DNA of 64,000 bases, from assembly GCF_049537155.1 (NCBI RefSeq), contig NZ_JBMVQZ010000010.1, positions 96,053 through 160,052 on the forward strand, given 5' to 3'. Made by a program: the position numbers and the translations under genes. The notes under the pieces are model-generated. The model searched no databases. It was not told the origin of the DNA and saw only the letters and a program-made list of their open reading frames with translations. Source of the DNA: Limisphaera sp049537155. Its GTDB lineage: Bacteria; Verrucomicrobiota; Verrucomicrobiia; Limisphaerales; Limisphaeraceae. Positions 35,601-42,732 of the stretch are shown in pieces; position 1 is the stretch's first letter; the number at the start of each line of letters is the position of its first letter.

Positions 35601-35828
35601 GGGCAGACCTCCCAGTGCCAGTTCCACCGGCAGGGTAACCTGCTGCTCCACCTCCACCGCATTCAATCCCGGCGCCGCCGTGTTGATCTGGACCTGCACG
35701 GGGGTCGTGTCCGGAAAGGCATCCACCGGCAGCCGCCATAGCGCATTTACCCCTGCCACCACCCACACACCGGCAAGCAAACAAACCAAAAGCCGGTTCC
35801 GTAGCGACCACTCAATCAACCTGCCCAT
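32700..35828 (-). CDS. Heavy-metal efflux RND transporter (CusA/CzcA family)
   Basis: 1042 residues, the standard size of the inner-membrane pump of HME-RND systems. It begins MGRLIEWSLRNRLLVCLLAG, has the early porter motif LPVDAFPDTTPVQVQINT, and the helix-4 proton-relay segment GAIDFGLIVDSSVVMVEN with the two aspartates and glutamate that mark the heavy-metal subfamily; the second half repeats the fold (SAGIGFVALSGVAVLNGLILVTF). Proton influx drives export of a divalent or monovalent metal ion across the envelope. The metal (Cu/Ag or Co/Zn/Cd) cannot be told from these motifs with confidence. It lies 9 bases after the adaptor gene, last in the minus-strand operon. Confidence 0.95.
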   Translation of the reverse strand: MGRLIEWSLRNRLLVCLLAGVWVVAGVNALWRLPVDAFPDTTPVQVQINTAAPGLNAVEVEQQVTLPVELALGGLPGLQNVRSISRFGLSQVVATFDDRIPVYLARQLVAERLQSVSLPEGLGRPELGPISTGLGEVLHYVVYSDDPGRSLRDLWEWQEWVIKPELRKVPGVAEINTWGGLAKRFEVCVEPDRLARYGMTLQEVMDALRLNNRNVGGGRILRGGESLLVHGIGLVTNTAQIEDVVIRSHDGVPVRVGDVARVSVGHEIRRGAVTAGGKGEVVLGLGFMLMGENSAEVTRALKVKLEEVRRSLPRDMHVEVLYDRTDLVRRVLGTVEHNLLAGALLVVAVLFAFLGNLRAGLIVALAVPLSMLFAGQMMLQAGIAASLLSLGAIDFGLIVDSSVVMVENCVRRAGMDRSGRSWLELVREAALEVRKPTMFGELIILIVFLPVLTLEGVEGKLFRPMALTMIYALLGSLVLSLTVTPVLASLMLGGLAGRHGDPWVVRGIRRLYEPLLGLALRYRRAVLVAAVGLVGVGTWLATRLGGEFLPRLSEGALAISTVRLAGISVEEAVRWNGRIERELLAQFPDEIARVWSRLGTAEVATDPMGIEVTDIFVTLHPRERWRRARTQAALTEQIREVLARQPGMSAVFSQPIEMRMNEMVSGVRGDVAIKIYGDDLSELLRLSEEVQAVLAQIPGAADVTGEQLTGQPVLEVRLDGAALGRYGLSRQEVLDMVEAVAGLPVGEVREGQRRFPLVVRLSDAQWASVESLGRTWVPTREGALVPLSQLATLVEVEGPAAIQREWARRRVTVQVNVRERDVAGFVAEAKQRVREAVVFPPGYTLEWGGQFEQMERARRRLMWVVPLALGLVLSLLYLSLGSLREVMIVATGIPLGAVGGVAALWWRDMPMTVSAGIGFVALSGVAVLNGLILVTFIRQLRDSGRGVEEAVREACKVRLRPVLMTGLVAALGFAPMAFNTGVGAEVQRPLATVVAAGVLTNMVLTLLVLPALYTTWAERGPERRPADSGGTDEGSIAALKSS

Positions 35829-35837
35829 CGGCTCCCC

Positions 35838-37367
35838 TTACTCGTCCACACAGGCCTGGCCCAACCGCGAACTCAGCAGGCTGGACTTCAGCAGGAATCC
35901 GCCCTCCACGACCACGGGTTCGCCGGGCTTCAGACCCGCTCGCACCTCCCACCACCCGTCGCCGCGCGCGCCCAGCTCGACCACCCGCGCCTCGAACAGG
36001 TCCGGCGCCAGCCCGATAAACACCACCGGGCGTCCCTCCACGCGTAGTAGGGCAGACTCGGGCAGGCGCAGACCCTCTCTCTGTCCGGCCACAATCGTTC
36101 CCTCCACGAACATACCGGCCCGGAGCCTGCCTGCACCGTTGTCCACCTCTGCCAATACGCGGACCAGGCGGGTGCGCTCATCCAGTTGCGGACTTATCCA
36201 CATCACGCGGCCGCGCCCCGTAACACGGTGAGGTGCCCTCCCACCGGACCACACCTCCACAGGCTCCCCTCCACGCAACCTTGACGCCGCCTCCTCGGGC
36301 ACATACAGCCATGCGCGCAGCACAGAGGCATCGACCACCGTCACCAACGGCTCACCGGCCGCAACACGCGTTCCCGGCCCGACATTCACTTCCAACACCT
36401 CTCCGGCAAACGGGGCCTTCAGCTCGAGATACACCGGCCCCTCTTCACGATCCGCCCGGGCGCGAATGTCGGATTCGCTGAACCCGTAGTTCCTCGCGCG
36501 CTGACTCGCCGCACGGTAGGCAGCTTCCGCCTCCTCAACCGCCTGCTCGGACGTGACCCGCACAGCCAGCAATCCACGCTCGCGTACCAGCTTCCGGTAA
36601 CTCAACACCGCCTGCACCACCGCCTCCTCCATCGAGGCCGACCAAAGGCGAACCAGGCCCTGGTCCGTCTTCACCCGGTCTCCGTAGTCCACCAGAAGCT
36701 CTCGAACGATCGCCTCCACCGGAGTGGCCACCCGCACGAAACGGTCCGGCGCAAATCGCAACTCGCCCACGCACGGAATCTCCTCCCGCACCACATCCTC
36801 TTTCACCGCCCCCGTGGCCAGGCCGGCCAGCCGGGCCGATTCCGGAGTCGGCAAACGGACCTTCAAACCCTCGCCCGCCTTCAAGCCCTGAAGGACCTGC
36901 GGACGGCAAATCCCACACTCCGCCTCCGCCACACGATGCTCCCCACAGATCAGCGTGCCGGAATCGGAAACACGCGTTGCCCGGGAGGCACCGGCCACTT
37001 CCGGCCGGCAGAGGTGGCACTCGTCCTGGTACAACCCGTGTGTTTCGCAGTAGGCCCTCGACGGATCGCGCAGCTCCGGGTGACAGAGCCAGCAGCGGTC
37101 CTCATAACGATCGTGTTCCCCGCACCACAAGCGGCCTTCTTCCCGCAAACTGGGATCACACAAAAAACACAACTCGGTCGGGGCCCCGTGCCGCGTACAC
37201 CGGTCGCTGGATGCCCGTCCGGTCGCCTCCGCGCGGGCCCCGGTGTCCCCCGCCGGTCCGGATGGTTCCCTCATACAGGCCCCGCCCGGCCCTATGACCG
37301 CTGCCAGGATGAGCACCGGTACCATCTGCCGTATGCACGCGCGCCGATTGTTTCTCCCCTGTCTCAT
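35838..37367 (-). CDS. RND periplasmic adaptor (CusB/CzcB family) with four N-terminal Cys/His repeats
   Basis: 509 residues. Start at 37367, overlapping the TolC-like stop as ATGA and preceded by AGGTGGAG. After a signal sequence (VPVLILAAVIGPGGACM, possibly a lipoprotein with Cys31) come four repeats of C-x2-H-x6-C-x2-C: C57/H60/C67/C70, C82/H85/C92/C95, C107/H110/C117/C120 and C141/H144/C151/C154. From about residue 200 the usual membrane-fusion-protein domains follow: beta-barrel and lipoyl halves (VKEDVVREEIPCVGELRF; LKAPFAGEVLEVNVGPGTRV), a coiled-coil hairpin between, and a membrane-proximal domain. It links the pump to the outer-membrane channel. The Cys/His repeats likely bind metal ions in the periplasm. 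Confidence 0.92.
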   Translation of the reverse strand: MRQGRNNRRACIRQMVPVLILAAVIGPGGACMREPSGPAGDTGARAEATGRASSDRCTRHGAPTELCFLCDPSLREEGRLWCGEHDRYEDRCWLCHPELRDPSRAYCETHGLYQDECHLCRPEVAGASRATRVSDSGTLICGEHRVAEAECGICRPQVLQGLKAGEGLKVRLPTPESARLAGLATGAVKEDVVREEIPCVGELRFAPDRFVRVATPVEAIVRELLVDYGDRVKTDQGLVRLWSASMEEAVVQAVLSYRKLVRERGLLAVRVTSEQAVEEAEAAYRAASQRARNYGFSESDIRARADREEGPVYLELKAPFAGEVLEVNVGPGTRVAAGEPLVTVVDASVLRAWLYVPEEAASRLRGGEPVEVWSGGRAPHRVTGRGRVMWISPQLDERTRLVRVLAEVDNGAGRLRAGMFVEGTIVAGQREGLRLPESALLRVEGRPVVFIGLAPDLFEARVVELGARGDGWWEVRAGLKPGEPVVVEGGFLLKSSLLSSRLGQACVDE

Positions 37368-38758
37368 CGCTCCACCTCTACTTGTCCCGGCGTGACCGTT
37401 TCCGGCCGGGGCTTTGTTTCCGAGGATCCGTCCTCCCAAAACAGCTCCGGCATCTCCGCATCCATAAGCGCTTCCAATTCCACATGGGCCAGGTTCATCT
37501 CCAGCAGGGCCCGCGCATGCGCGCGCCGGGCCTCGGCGGCGGCACGCTCCGCATCAAGGAGGACAAGTAAGTCGAACTTCCCCGCCTGATACCCGGCCCG
37601 CAGAAGATCCACGGCCTTTTCCGTCCGAGGCAGGACTTCGCGCCGGAGCCGGCGCACCTGCGCCGCGGTTCCTTCCAGACGCAGTTTCTCCCGCTCCCAG
37701 GTCAGCAACAGCTCACGCTGCCCGGCGGCAAGCGCTGCCTGCGATTCCTCCCTCCGGGCCAACGCCTCAGTCATCCGGTACCGCCCCCGATCCCATACCG
37801 GCAGCGGCAGCGTCAAACCCACCTCGGCCACCACATCATCGGCCGGGCCGGCCCGGCCACCCCGAACCCGGAGGGTCACGTCCCGCCACGCTTCCCTCGA
37901 GCTCCGTGTCACCGCCACCTCTGCCCGCTTGACCTCCGCCCGGCCCGCCACCACCAGTGGATGATGGGGCAGCCATTCTGCGGGCTGCCTGCCGACCAGC
38001 GCCGGATCCGGCTCTTCGCGCAAGCGACCCACCACATCCAGCTTGTCTCGAACGGGCGCTCCCACCAGCAGCGCCAGTTCTTGCAGCGCCTCTCTCCACC
38101 GGATCCGGGCTTCTTCCAGCTCCAACCGCGTCTCTTCCAGCAGCGTTTCCGCGCGAAGAACATCCACCTCTCCCACGGCTCCCGCCCGAAATCTCTCGTG
38201 CACCGCCGCCGACAAAGCCTCGGCCACCTTTACCGACTCACGGGTCGCTTCCAGCACGGCCTTCCACCCCAAAACCCGCACCCGGGCGAGTTTCACCTCT
38301 CGGATCACCGACAGCAGCACCGCACGCCACTGATGTTCCGCACGCGTCAACTCCAGACGCGCCATCGCCGACTCCAGTCGCTTCTTCCCGGGGAACGGAA
38401 TCGTCTGTGCCACCCCCACAGTCTGTTTCGATTCCTCGGCAAAACTTCCCCGGTTCAAAGGCCCGTCTTCCGACGCCAGTTCCAGCTCGGGATTCGGCCA
38501 GAGTCGAGCTTGCCGTCGGGCCGCCTGCGCAGTCGCCACCCGCGCCCGGGCTGCCTGCAACTGCGGGTGATTCGCCACTGCCCGGCGCACGCATGCCTCC
38601 AACGTCAGGACCAGCTCGCCCGGAGTGTCTCCCCCATCCTGCCCGCCGGCTGGTTGCGCCCTCAACAGGGTCCCTCCCCACCACACCTCCGCGCACACGA
38701 GCACGCCCGTCAACCAACGCCAACAAACCCTTGCTTTCGCAGGCCTTTCAATCCTCAT
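37364..38758 (-). CDS. TolC-family outer-membrane efflux protein (CusC/CzcC type)
   Basis: 464 residues. A signal peptide (WRWLTGVLVCAEVWWGG) leads into two OEP repeats: LTLEACVRRAVANHPQLQAARARVATAQAARRQA and, in the second half, LPLPVWDRGRYRMTEALARREESQAALA, the long coiled-coil hairpins that form the periplasmic tunnel. GVAQTIPFPGKKRLESAMARLE holds the strand of the beta-barrel. It forms the outer-membrane exit duct for the metal pump. The start at 38758 is chosen so that the signal peptide begins MRIERPAKAR; 14 more codons are open upstream. The order outer channel, adaptor, pump is the classical czcCBA order. Confidence 0.93.
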   Translation of the reverse strand: MRIERPAKARVCWRWLTGVLVCAEVWWGGTLLRAQPAGGQDGGDTPGELVLTLEACVRRAVANHPQLQAARARVATAQAARRQARLWPNPELELASEDGPLNRGSFAEESKQTVGVAQTIPFPGKKRLESAMARLELTRAEHQWRAVLLSVIREVKLARVRVLGWKAVLEATRESVKVAEALSAAVHERFRAGAVGEVDVLRAETLLEETRLELEEARIRWREALQELALLVGAPVRDKLDVVGRLREEPDPALVGRQPAEWLPHHPLVVAGRAEVKRAEVAVTRSSREAWRDVTLRVRGGRAGPADDVVAEVGLTLPLPVWDRGRYRMTEALARREESQAALAAGQRELLLTWEREKLRLEGTAAQVRRLRREVLPRTEKAVDLLRAGYQAGKFDLLVLLDAERAAAEARRAHARALLEMNLAHVELEALMDAEMPELFWEDGSSETKPRPETVTPGQVEVER

Positions 38759-38876
38759 GGACCCTGCCTGAAATATCCCGCAAACCGTAACTGTGCACAC
38801 GATCTAACCCGGGAAACTAAGAAGTCCCACGACTCCGGACCCGACCAGGCCGGGTCCGGCACGCCTCACCGGAAGA

Positions 38877-39263
38877 TCAGCGGCTTTGTGCAGGGGCACG
38901 CGGTCGTCCCACCGCGCGATGAGTGAGCACCCAGAGGGAAAGGTCGGGGGACTGAAGCCGCGGAAGGGCTCTCGGCAAAGATCGGTCGGTCCCGATCACA
39001 ACCATCTGCAGCACGGTGAGAGCCTCCCGGGGCAGAAAAACCGTCTGCAGATCCGAATACCGTTCCCCGGAAATCCAAACACCGTTTTCGACGGAGCTGC
39101 AAACCGGCTGCGAGCAGTCATCCGGCAGTGGCGCGGCCGGCGCTCCGGCGCAACAACACTCCGCACCCCAGCCCGGGACCACCCGCTCCAGCGCGCAATG
39201 CGCACTGGCTGGCAGCCACGCCAATACGAGCAGCAACGCACAGATGGCCCCGATCCTCGGCAC
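38877..39263 (-). CDS. Small exported cysteine-rich protein at the head of the metal-efflux operon
   Basis: 128 residues from a GTG start. A clear signal peptide (GAICALLLVLAWLPASAHC) is followed by a cysteine cluster (GAECCCAGAPAAPLPDDCSQPVC) and a histidine/arginine-poor remainder ending in LSLWVLTHRAVGRPRAP. It lies 118 bases upstream of the TolC-type gene on the same strand, the place where small metal-binding or sensing proteins are often found in Cus/Czc operons. I know no family for it. Cysteine clustering directly after the signal peptide suggests periplasmic metal binding; function is inferred. Start could also be further downstream. Confidence 0.55.
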   Translation of the reverse strand: MPRIGAICALLLVLAWLPASAHCALERVVPGWGAECCCAGAPAAPLPDDCSQPVCSSVENGVWISGERYSDLQTVFLPREALTVLQMVVIGTDRSLPRALPRLQSPDLSLWVLTHRAVGRPRAPAQSR

Positions 39264-39769
39264 GACTCAGACGTTGTATCAGACCCGGCACACAGTCAAG
39301 CAACACACCAAATCCACGCCCACCGCCCCGGCCCCTTCCTCGTCCCCCAACCAGCCGGCCACCCTCCCACAACCAGCCGACCCAAACGTTGCCCGAGCTC
39401 CCCGCGGACCGGCACGCGAACCATCGTGAGGCCCTGCCCAGCAACCGCACATGCCCGGCACAAACGTCCGGGCGCATGCGGAACCCGCCTGCTCATGCCT
39501 TGACCACACCGGTCATCCGGGCTGATCAAGCTGGTCAAAAAGAAACCATTCCCATGACCATCAGCAGAGCCCCGAACCGGCTCCGACTGCTTCGCCCGGG
39601 CCGCTCGCACGCCCCCCAATCACACGGAATCCCCCGCACGCCGCATTCTTCCGAGCCCCGCTCCAGGCCGCCGTTCCGCCATCCCTGAATTCGTTTCATG
39701 GATACGTTGAGAAAGTTTCAATCCCGCCGGCGCCAAAGCGGCATCGCTTCTGCCTCTCGCCGGGGTGGT
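39264..39769. other. Divergent control region between metal-efflux and nitrate operons
   Basis: About 500 bases. It separates the minus-strand efflux operon from the plus-strand nitrate operon and must hold both promoters. I saw no sigma54-type GG-N10-GC pair that I would trust, no NtcA-type site and no short gene with a recognisable product. An in-frame ATG at 39698 could extend the transporter by 24 residues. Confidence 0.4.
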
Positions 39770-41044
39770 ATGAATGCGAAAGCGTTTTTGAAAGCCGGTC
39801 ACTGGCCCACACTCTTCGGGTCGTTCCTCTATTTCGACATCAGTTTCATGGCCTGGGTGATGCTGGGCGCCTTGGGCAACTACATTGCCAGCGAATTCGG
39901 CCTGACCCCGGCCCAGAAAGGCTTCATGACCGCCATCCCGCTTCTGGCGGGTGCGGTTCTGCGGTTGCTGCTCGGTTACCTCACCGACCGCATCGGGCCC
40001 AAGCGCACCGGCTGCCTGGGCATCACCCTGACGGCCCTTCCGCTGCTGATCGGCTGGTTGGGGGCCGATTCCATGGCACAGATCCACCTGATCGGCATCC
40101 TCCTGGGCGTGGCCGGCGCAAGCTTTGCCGTGGCCCTGCCCATGGCCGGCCAATGGTATCCACCGCAATACCAGGGTCTGGCCATGGGCATCGCCGGTGC
40201 GGGCAACTCTGGCACCCTGCTCGCCACGCTGTTCGGACCGCGCCTGGCCGAGATGTACGGTTGGCGCGGTGTGTTCGGGCTGGCGCTGATCCCGCTGGCG
40301 ATCATGTTCCTGGTCTTTCTCTTCTGCACGCGCGAGGCACCTCAGGCCCGGCGCCAGCCCAAGACCGTCGGGGATTTCCTCCGGGTGCTGGGCCAGCGTG
40401 ACACCGCACTGTTCTGTTACTTTTACTCCATCACCTTCGGCGGGTTCGTCGGCCTGGCGAGCTTCCTCTCCATCTACCTGCACGACCGCTACGGCGTCTC
40501 CAAGGTCCTCGCAGGTGACCTGACCTCGCTCTGTGTCCTGGCCGGGAGTTTCCTCCGGCCGGTGGGCGGCACCTTGTCGGACCGCTTTGGCGGCATCCGG
40601 ATGCTCTCCCTGCTCTACCTGGGCATCGTCAGTTGCCTGTTGCTCTCGGCCTGGGCGCCAACCGTGGCGCTGGGAACCACGTTCCTGGTCCTGACCATGG
40701 CCTGCTTGGGCATGGGCAACGGAGCCGTCTTCCAGCTCGTTCCGCACCGTTACAAGGCCAACATCGGGGCCGCCACCGGCATCCTGGGCGCCGCAGGCGG
40801 GTTCGGCGGCTTCATCCTCTCCAACATGATGGGCTCGATGCGGGAGATGTTCGCCGCCCACGGAGCCGGGCTGGTGGGATTCGCCATCCTGGCCGGGGGC
40901 GCACTGTTGGCTCTCCGCGCCATCCAGGGCAAATGGGTGGGCCGTTGGATCGCCGCACACGGCCGGCCGTTGCCCGAAACCGCGGCCGTGCCCGCTGCGG
41001 CAGCCGCACCCCTCACCGAGCCGGCCCTGGTTGCCACGCGTTGA
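39770..41044 (+). CDS. Nitrate/nitrite transporter, NarK/NasA-type MFS protein
   Basis: 424 residues with twelve membrane helices. GHWPTLFGSFLYFDISFMAW near the N-terminus, LLGYLTDRIGPKRTG (the MFS loop 2-3 motif), the nitrate signature AGAGNSGTLLATLFGPRLAE and its second copy ATGILGAAGGFGGFILSNMMG identify the nitrate/nitrite porter family. It imports nitrate for the assimilatory enzymes encoded downstream. I chose the ATG at 39770, behind GGGGTGGT, because family members begin MxxxxFLKAGHxPTL; an ATG at 39698 is possible. First gene of a five-gene operon; the next gene starts 11 bases after its stop. Confidence 0.93.
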   Translation: MNAKAFLKAGHWPTLFGSFLYFDISFMAWVMLGALGNYIASEFGLTPAQKGFMTAIPLLAGAVLRLLLGYLTDRIGPKRTGCLGITLTALPLLIGWLGADSMAQIHLIGILLGVAGASFAVALPMAGQWYPPQYQGLAMGIAGAGNSGTLLATLFGPRLAEMYGWRGVFGLALIPLAIMFLVFLFCTREAPQARRQPKTVGDFLRVLGQRDTALFCYFYSITFGGFVGLASFLSIYLHDRYGVSKVLAGDLTSLCVLAGSFLRPVGGTLSDRFGGIRMLSLLYLGIVSCLLLSAWAPTVALGTTFLVLTMACLGMGNGAVFQLVPHRYKANIGAATGILGAAGGFGGFILSNMMGSMREMFAAHGAGLVGFAILAGGALLALRAIQGKWVGRWIAAHGRPLPETAAVPAAAAAPLTEPALVATR

Positions 41045-41055
41045 ACCCTTCCACC

Positions 41056-42732
41056 ATGGTCCCGGGCACTTCCATCCTCCACCCCGCGAAAGGAGCTGCT
41101 CCCGGAGCGGACCCCATCACCACCGCCCTCCGGGAGCAGCAGGACCTTTCCGCCGTGGAACAATTCGCCGCATGGCACGACAACCATGCCACGCCCGGAC
41201 CGCACCGCCTGTATCGCAACCTCCTGCCCGCCGCCGAGCCCGCGCCCGGACAACAGTACGCCTTCGAGGTCGACCTGGACAAATGCTCCGGCTGCAAGGC
41301 TTGCGTAAGCGCCTGCCACAGCCTCAACGGACTGGATCCCGACGAGACCTGGCGCACCACCGGCCTGCTTGTCAGCGATGACTGGCGCCATCCGTTCCAC
41401 CAAACCGTCACCACCGCCTGTCACCATTGCGTGGATCCCGGCTGTCTCAACGGCTGTCCCGTCCTCGCCTACGACAAGGACCCCATCACCGGCATCGTGC
41501 GGCACCTGGACGATCAATGCATCGGCTGCCAGTACTGCGTGATGAAATGTCCCTACGAGGTTCCCCGCTACTCGCCCGCACGCGGCATCGTTCGCAAGTG
41601 TGACATGTGCAGCCGCCGCCTCGCCCGGGGCGAACCACCGGCCTGCGTCCAAGCCTGCCCCAACCAGGCCATCCGCATCACCCTGGTCGAAACCGCGGAT
41701 CTCCTGGCCCGCCACCGCGGCACCACCCGGGCCCGCGCACCCAAAGACTCCGCATGGCTGCCGGACACACCGGATCCCGCACTGACCGTACCGACCACCC
41801 TTTACCAAACCCGGCGTGTACTGCCCCAACCGGTCCGTGCCGCCGACCGCCAAGAACTCCATCCACAACCCGCACATGCCCCTCTGGTCTTCATGCTGGT
41901 CCTGACCCAGGCCGCAACCGGCCTTTTCACCTTCGCCCCGATCGCAGCCGGTCCGTCGGGCGGCGCCAGCCCGGCACTCCCGCTCGGCGTCGCAATCATC
42001 CTTCTCTCCGCCGGCTTGGTGGCCAGCCTTTTCCACCTCGGTCGGCCGGCAGGTGCATGGCGCGCTTTTCTCGGCCTGCGCACCTCCTGGCTGAGCCGGG
42101 AGATCCTGGCCTTCGGACTCTTCGCCCTGCTCGGCTGCCTGGCGTTCCTCGCCGCGGCAACCGCGGCAGCCGCACTCCCGTGGCTGCCGGCACCGGCCGC
42201 GCTGGCAGGATGGGCGGCCGTCCTTTGTTCGATCATGGTGTACGCAGACACCGGTCGCGAGCCGTGGCGGTTCGCGGTCACGGCACCCAAATTCATCGGC
42301 ACGGCTGCCATGCTCGGCTCCGTGCTGGCACTGGCCCTGGGCACGCTGTCCGGCGCGCCCGCGGAGCGGGTGGCGGGACTCTGCCTGGCCTCGATCGCCT
42401 CCGGCCTTTTCAAACTCGCGGCCGATCACCGGCCGCTCCGACATCTGCACGACGACGATTTCTCGCCCCTGCACAAAACCGCCCTGCTCCAGGCCGGCCG
42501 GTTCGGCGGGCTCGATCGCACCCGCGCCGCCTGCACCTGGCTGGGGGCGGTTGTGCTGCCTGCATGGATCGCCATCGCAACTGCCGGTGCCGCCATGCAC
42601 TCCGGGCTGCCTCTGGTTCGCTCCGGGGCGTTGCTGGCCGCCCTTCTGGCGCTCGCCGGCGAGTGGCTCGAGCGTTACCTCTTCTTCGTCACCGTCCAAC
42701 CCCGCCGCATGCCCGGCCATCCCGCGTCATGA
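41056..42732 (+). CDS. Fused DmsB-like 4Fe-4S ferredoxin and DmsC-like membrane anchor
   Basis: 558 residues. Residues about 65-210 have four 4Fe-4S motifs in DmsB order: CSGCKACVSACH, CHHCVDPGCLNGCP, CIGCQYCVMKCPY and CDMCSRR ... CVQACP. From about residue 275 a DmsC/YnfH-type membrane domain of about eight helices follows (LVASLFHLGRPAGAWRAFLGLRTSWLSRE has the typical conserved HxGxPxxAWxA and SWLSRE). In DMSO-reductase-type enzymes these are separate subunits. Here the fused protein sits directly upstream of an assimilatory-type nitrate reductase, whose ATG overlaps its stop, and very probably brings electrons from the membrane quinol pool to it. Start ATG at 41056. Confidence 0.9.
   Translation: MVPGTSILHPAKGAAPGADPITTALREQQDLSAVEQFAAWHDNHATPGPHRLYRNLLPAAEPAPGQQYAFEVDLDKCSGCKACVSACHSLNGLDPDETWRTTGLLVSDDWRHPFHQTVTTACHHCVDPGCLNGCPVLAYDKDPITGIVRHLDDQCIGCQYCVMKCPYEVPRYSPARGIVRKCDMCSRRLARGEPPACVQACPNQAIRITLVETADLLARHRGTTRARAPKDSAWLPDTPDPALTVPTTLYQTRRVLPQPVRAADRQELHPQPAHAPLVFMLVLTQAATGLFTFAPIAAGPSGGASPALPLGVAIILLSAGLVASLFHLGRPAGAWRAFLGLRTSWLSREILAFGLFALLGCLAFLAAATAAAALPWLPAPAALAGWAAVLCSIMVYADTGREPWRFAVTAPKFIGTAAMLGSVLALALGTLSGAPAERVAGLCLASIASGLFKLAADHRPLRHLHDDDFSPLHKTALLQAGRFGGLDRTRAACTWLGAVVLPAWIAIATAGAAMHSGLPLVRSGALLAALLALAGEWLERYLFFVTVQPRRMPGHPAS

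Noticed and set aside
39715..39724. GTTTCAATCC, the reverse of a common CRISPR repeat end, near the nitrate transporter start
   Set aside because: Occurs once with no second unit at any CRISPR-like distance; chance match.
41607..42728. N-terminal extension of the nitrate reductase frame over the upstream gene
   Set aside because: The extension overlaps the fused Fe-S/DmsC gene and is Arg/Pro-rich; the real N-terminus begins at 42729 before the CGYCSTGC cluster.
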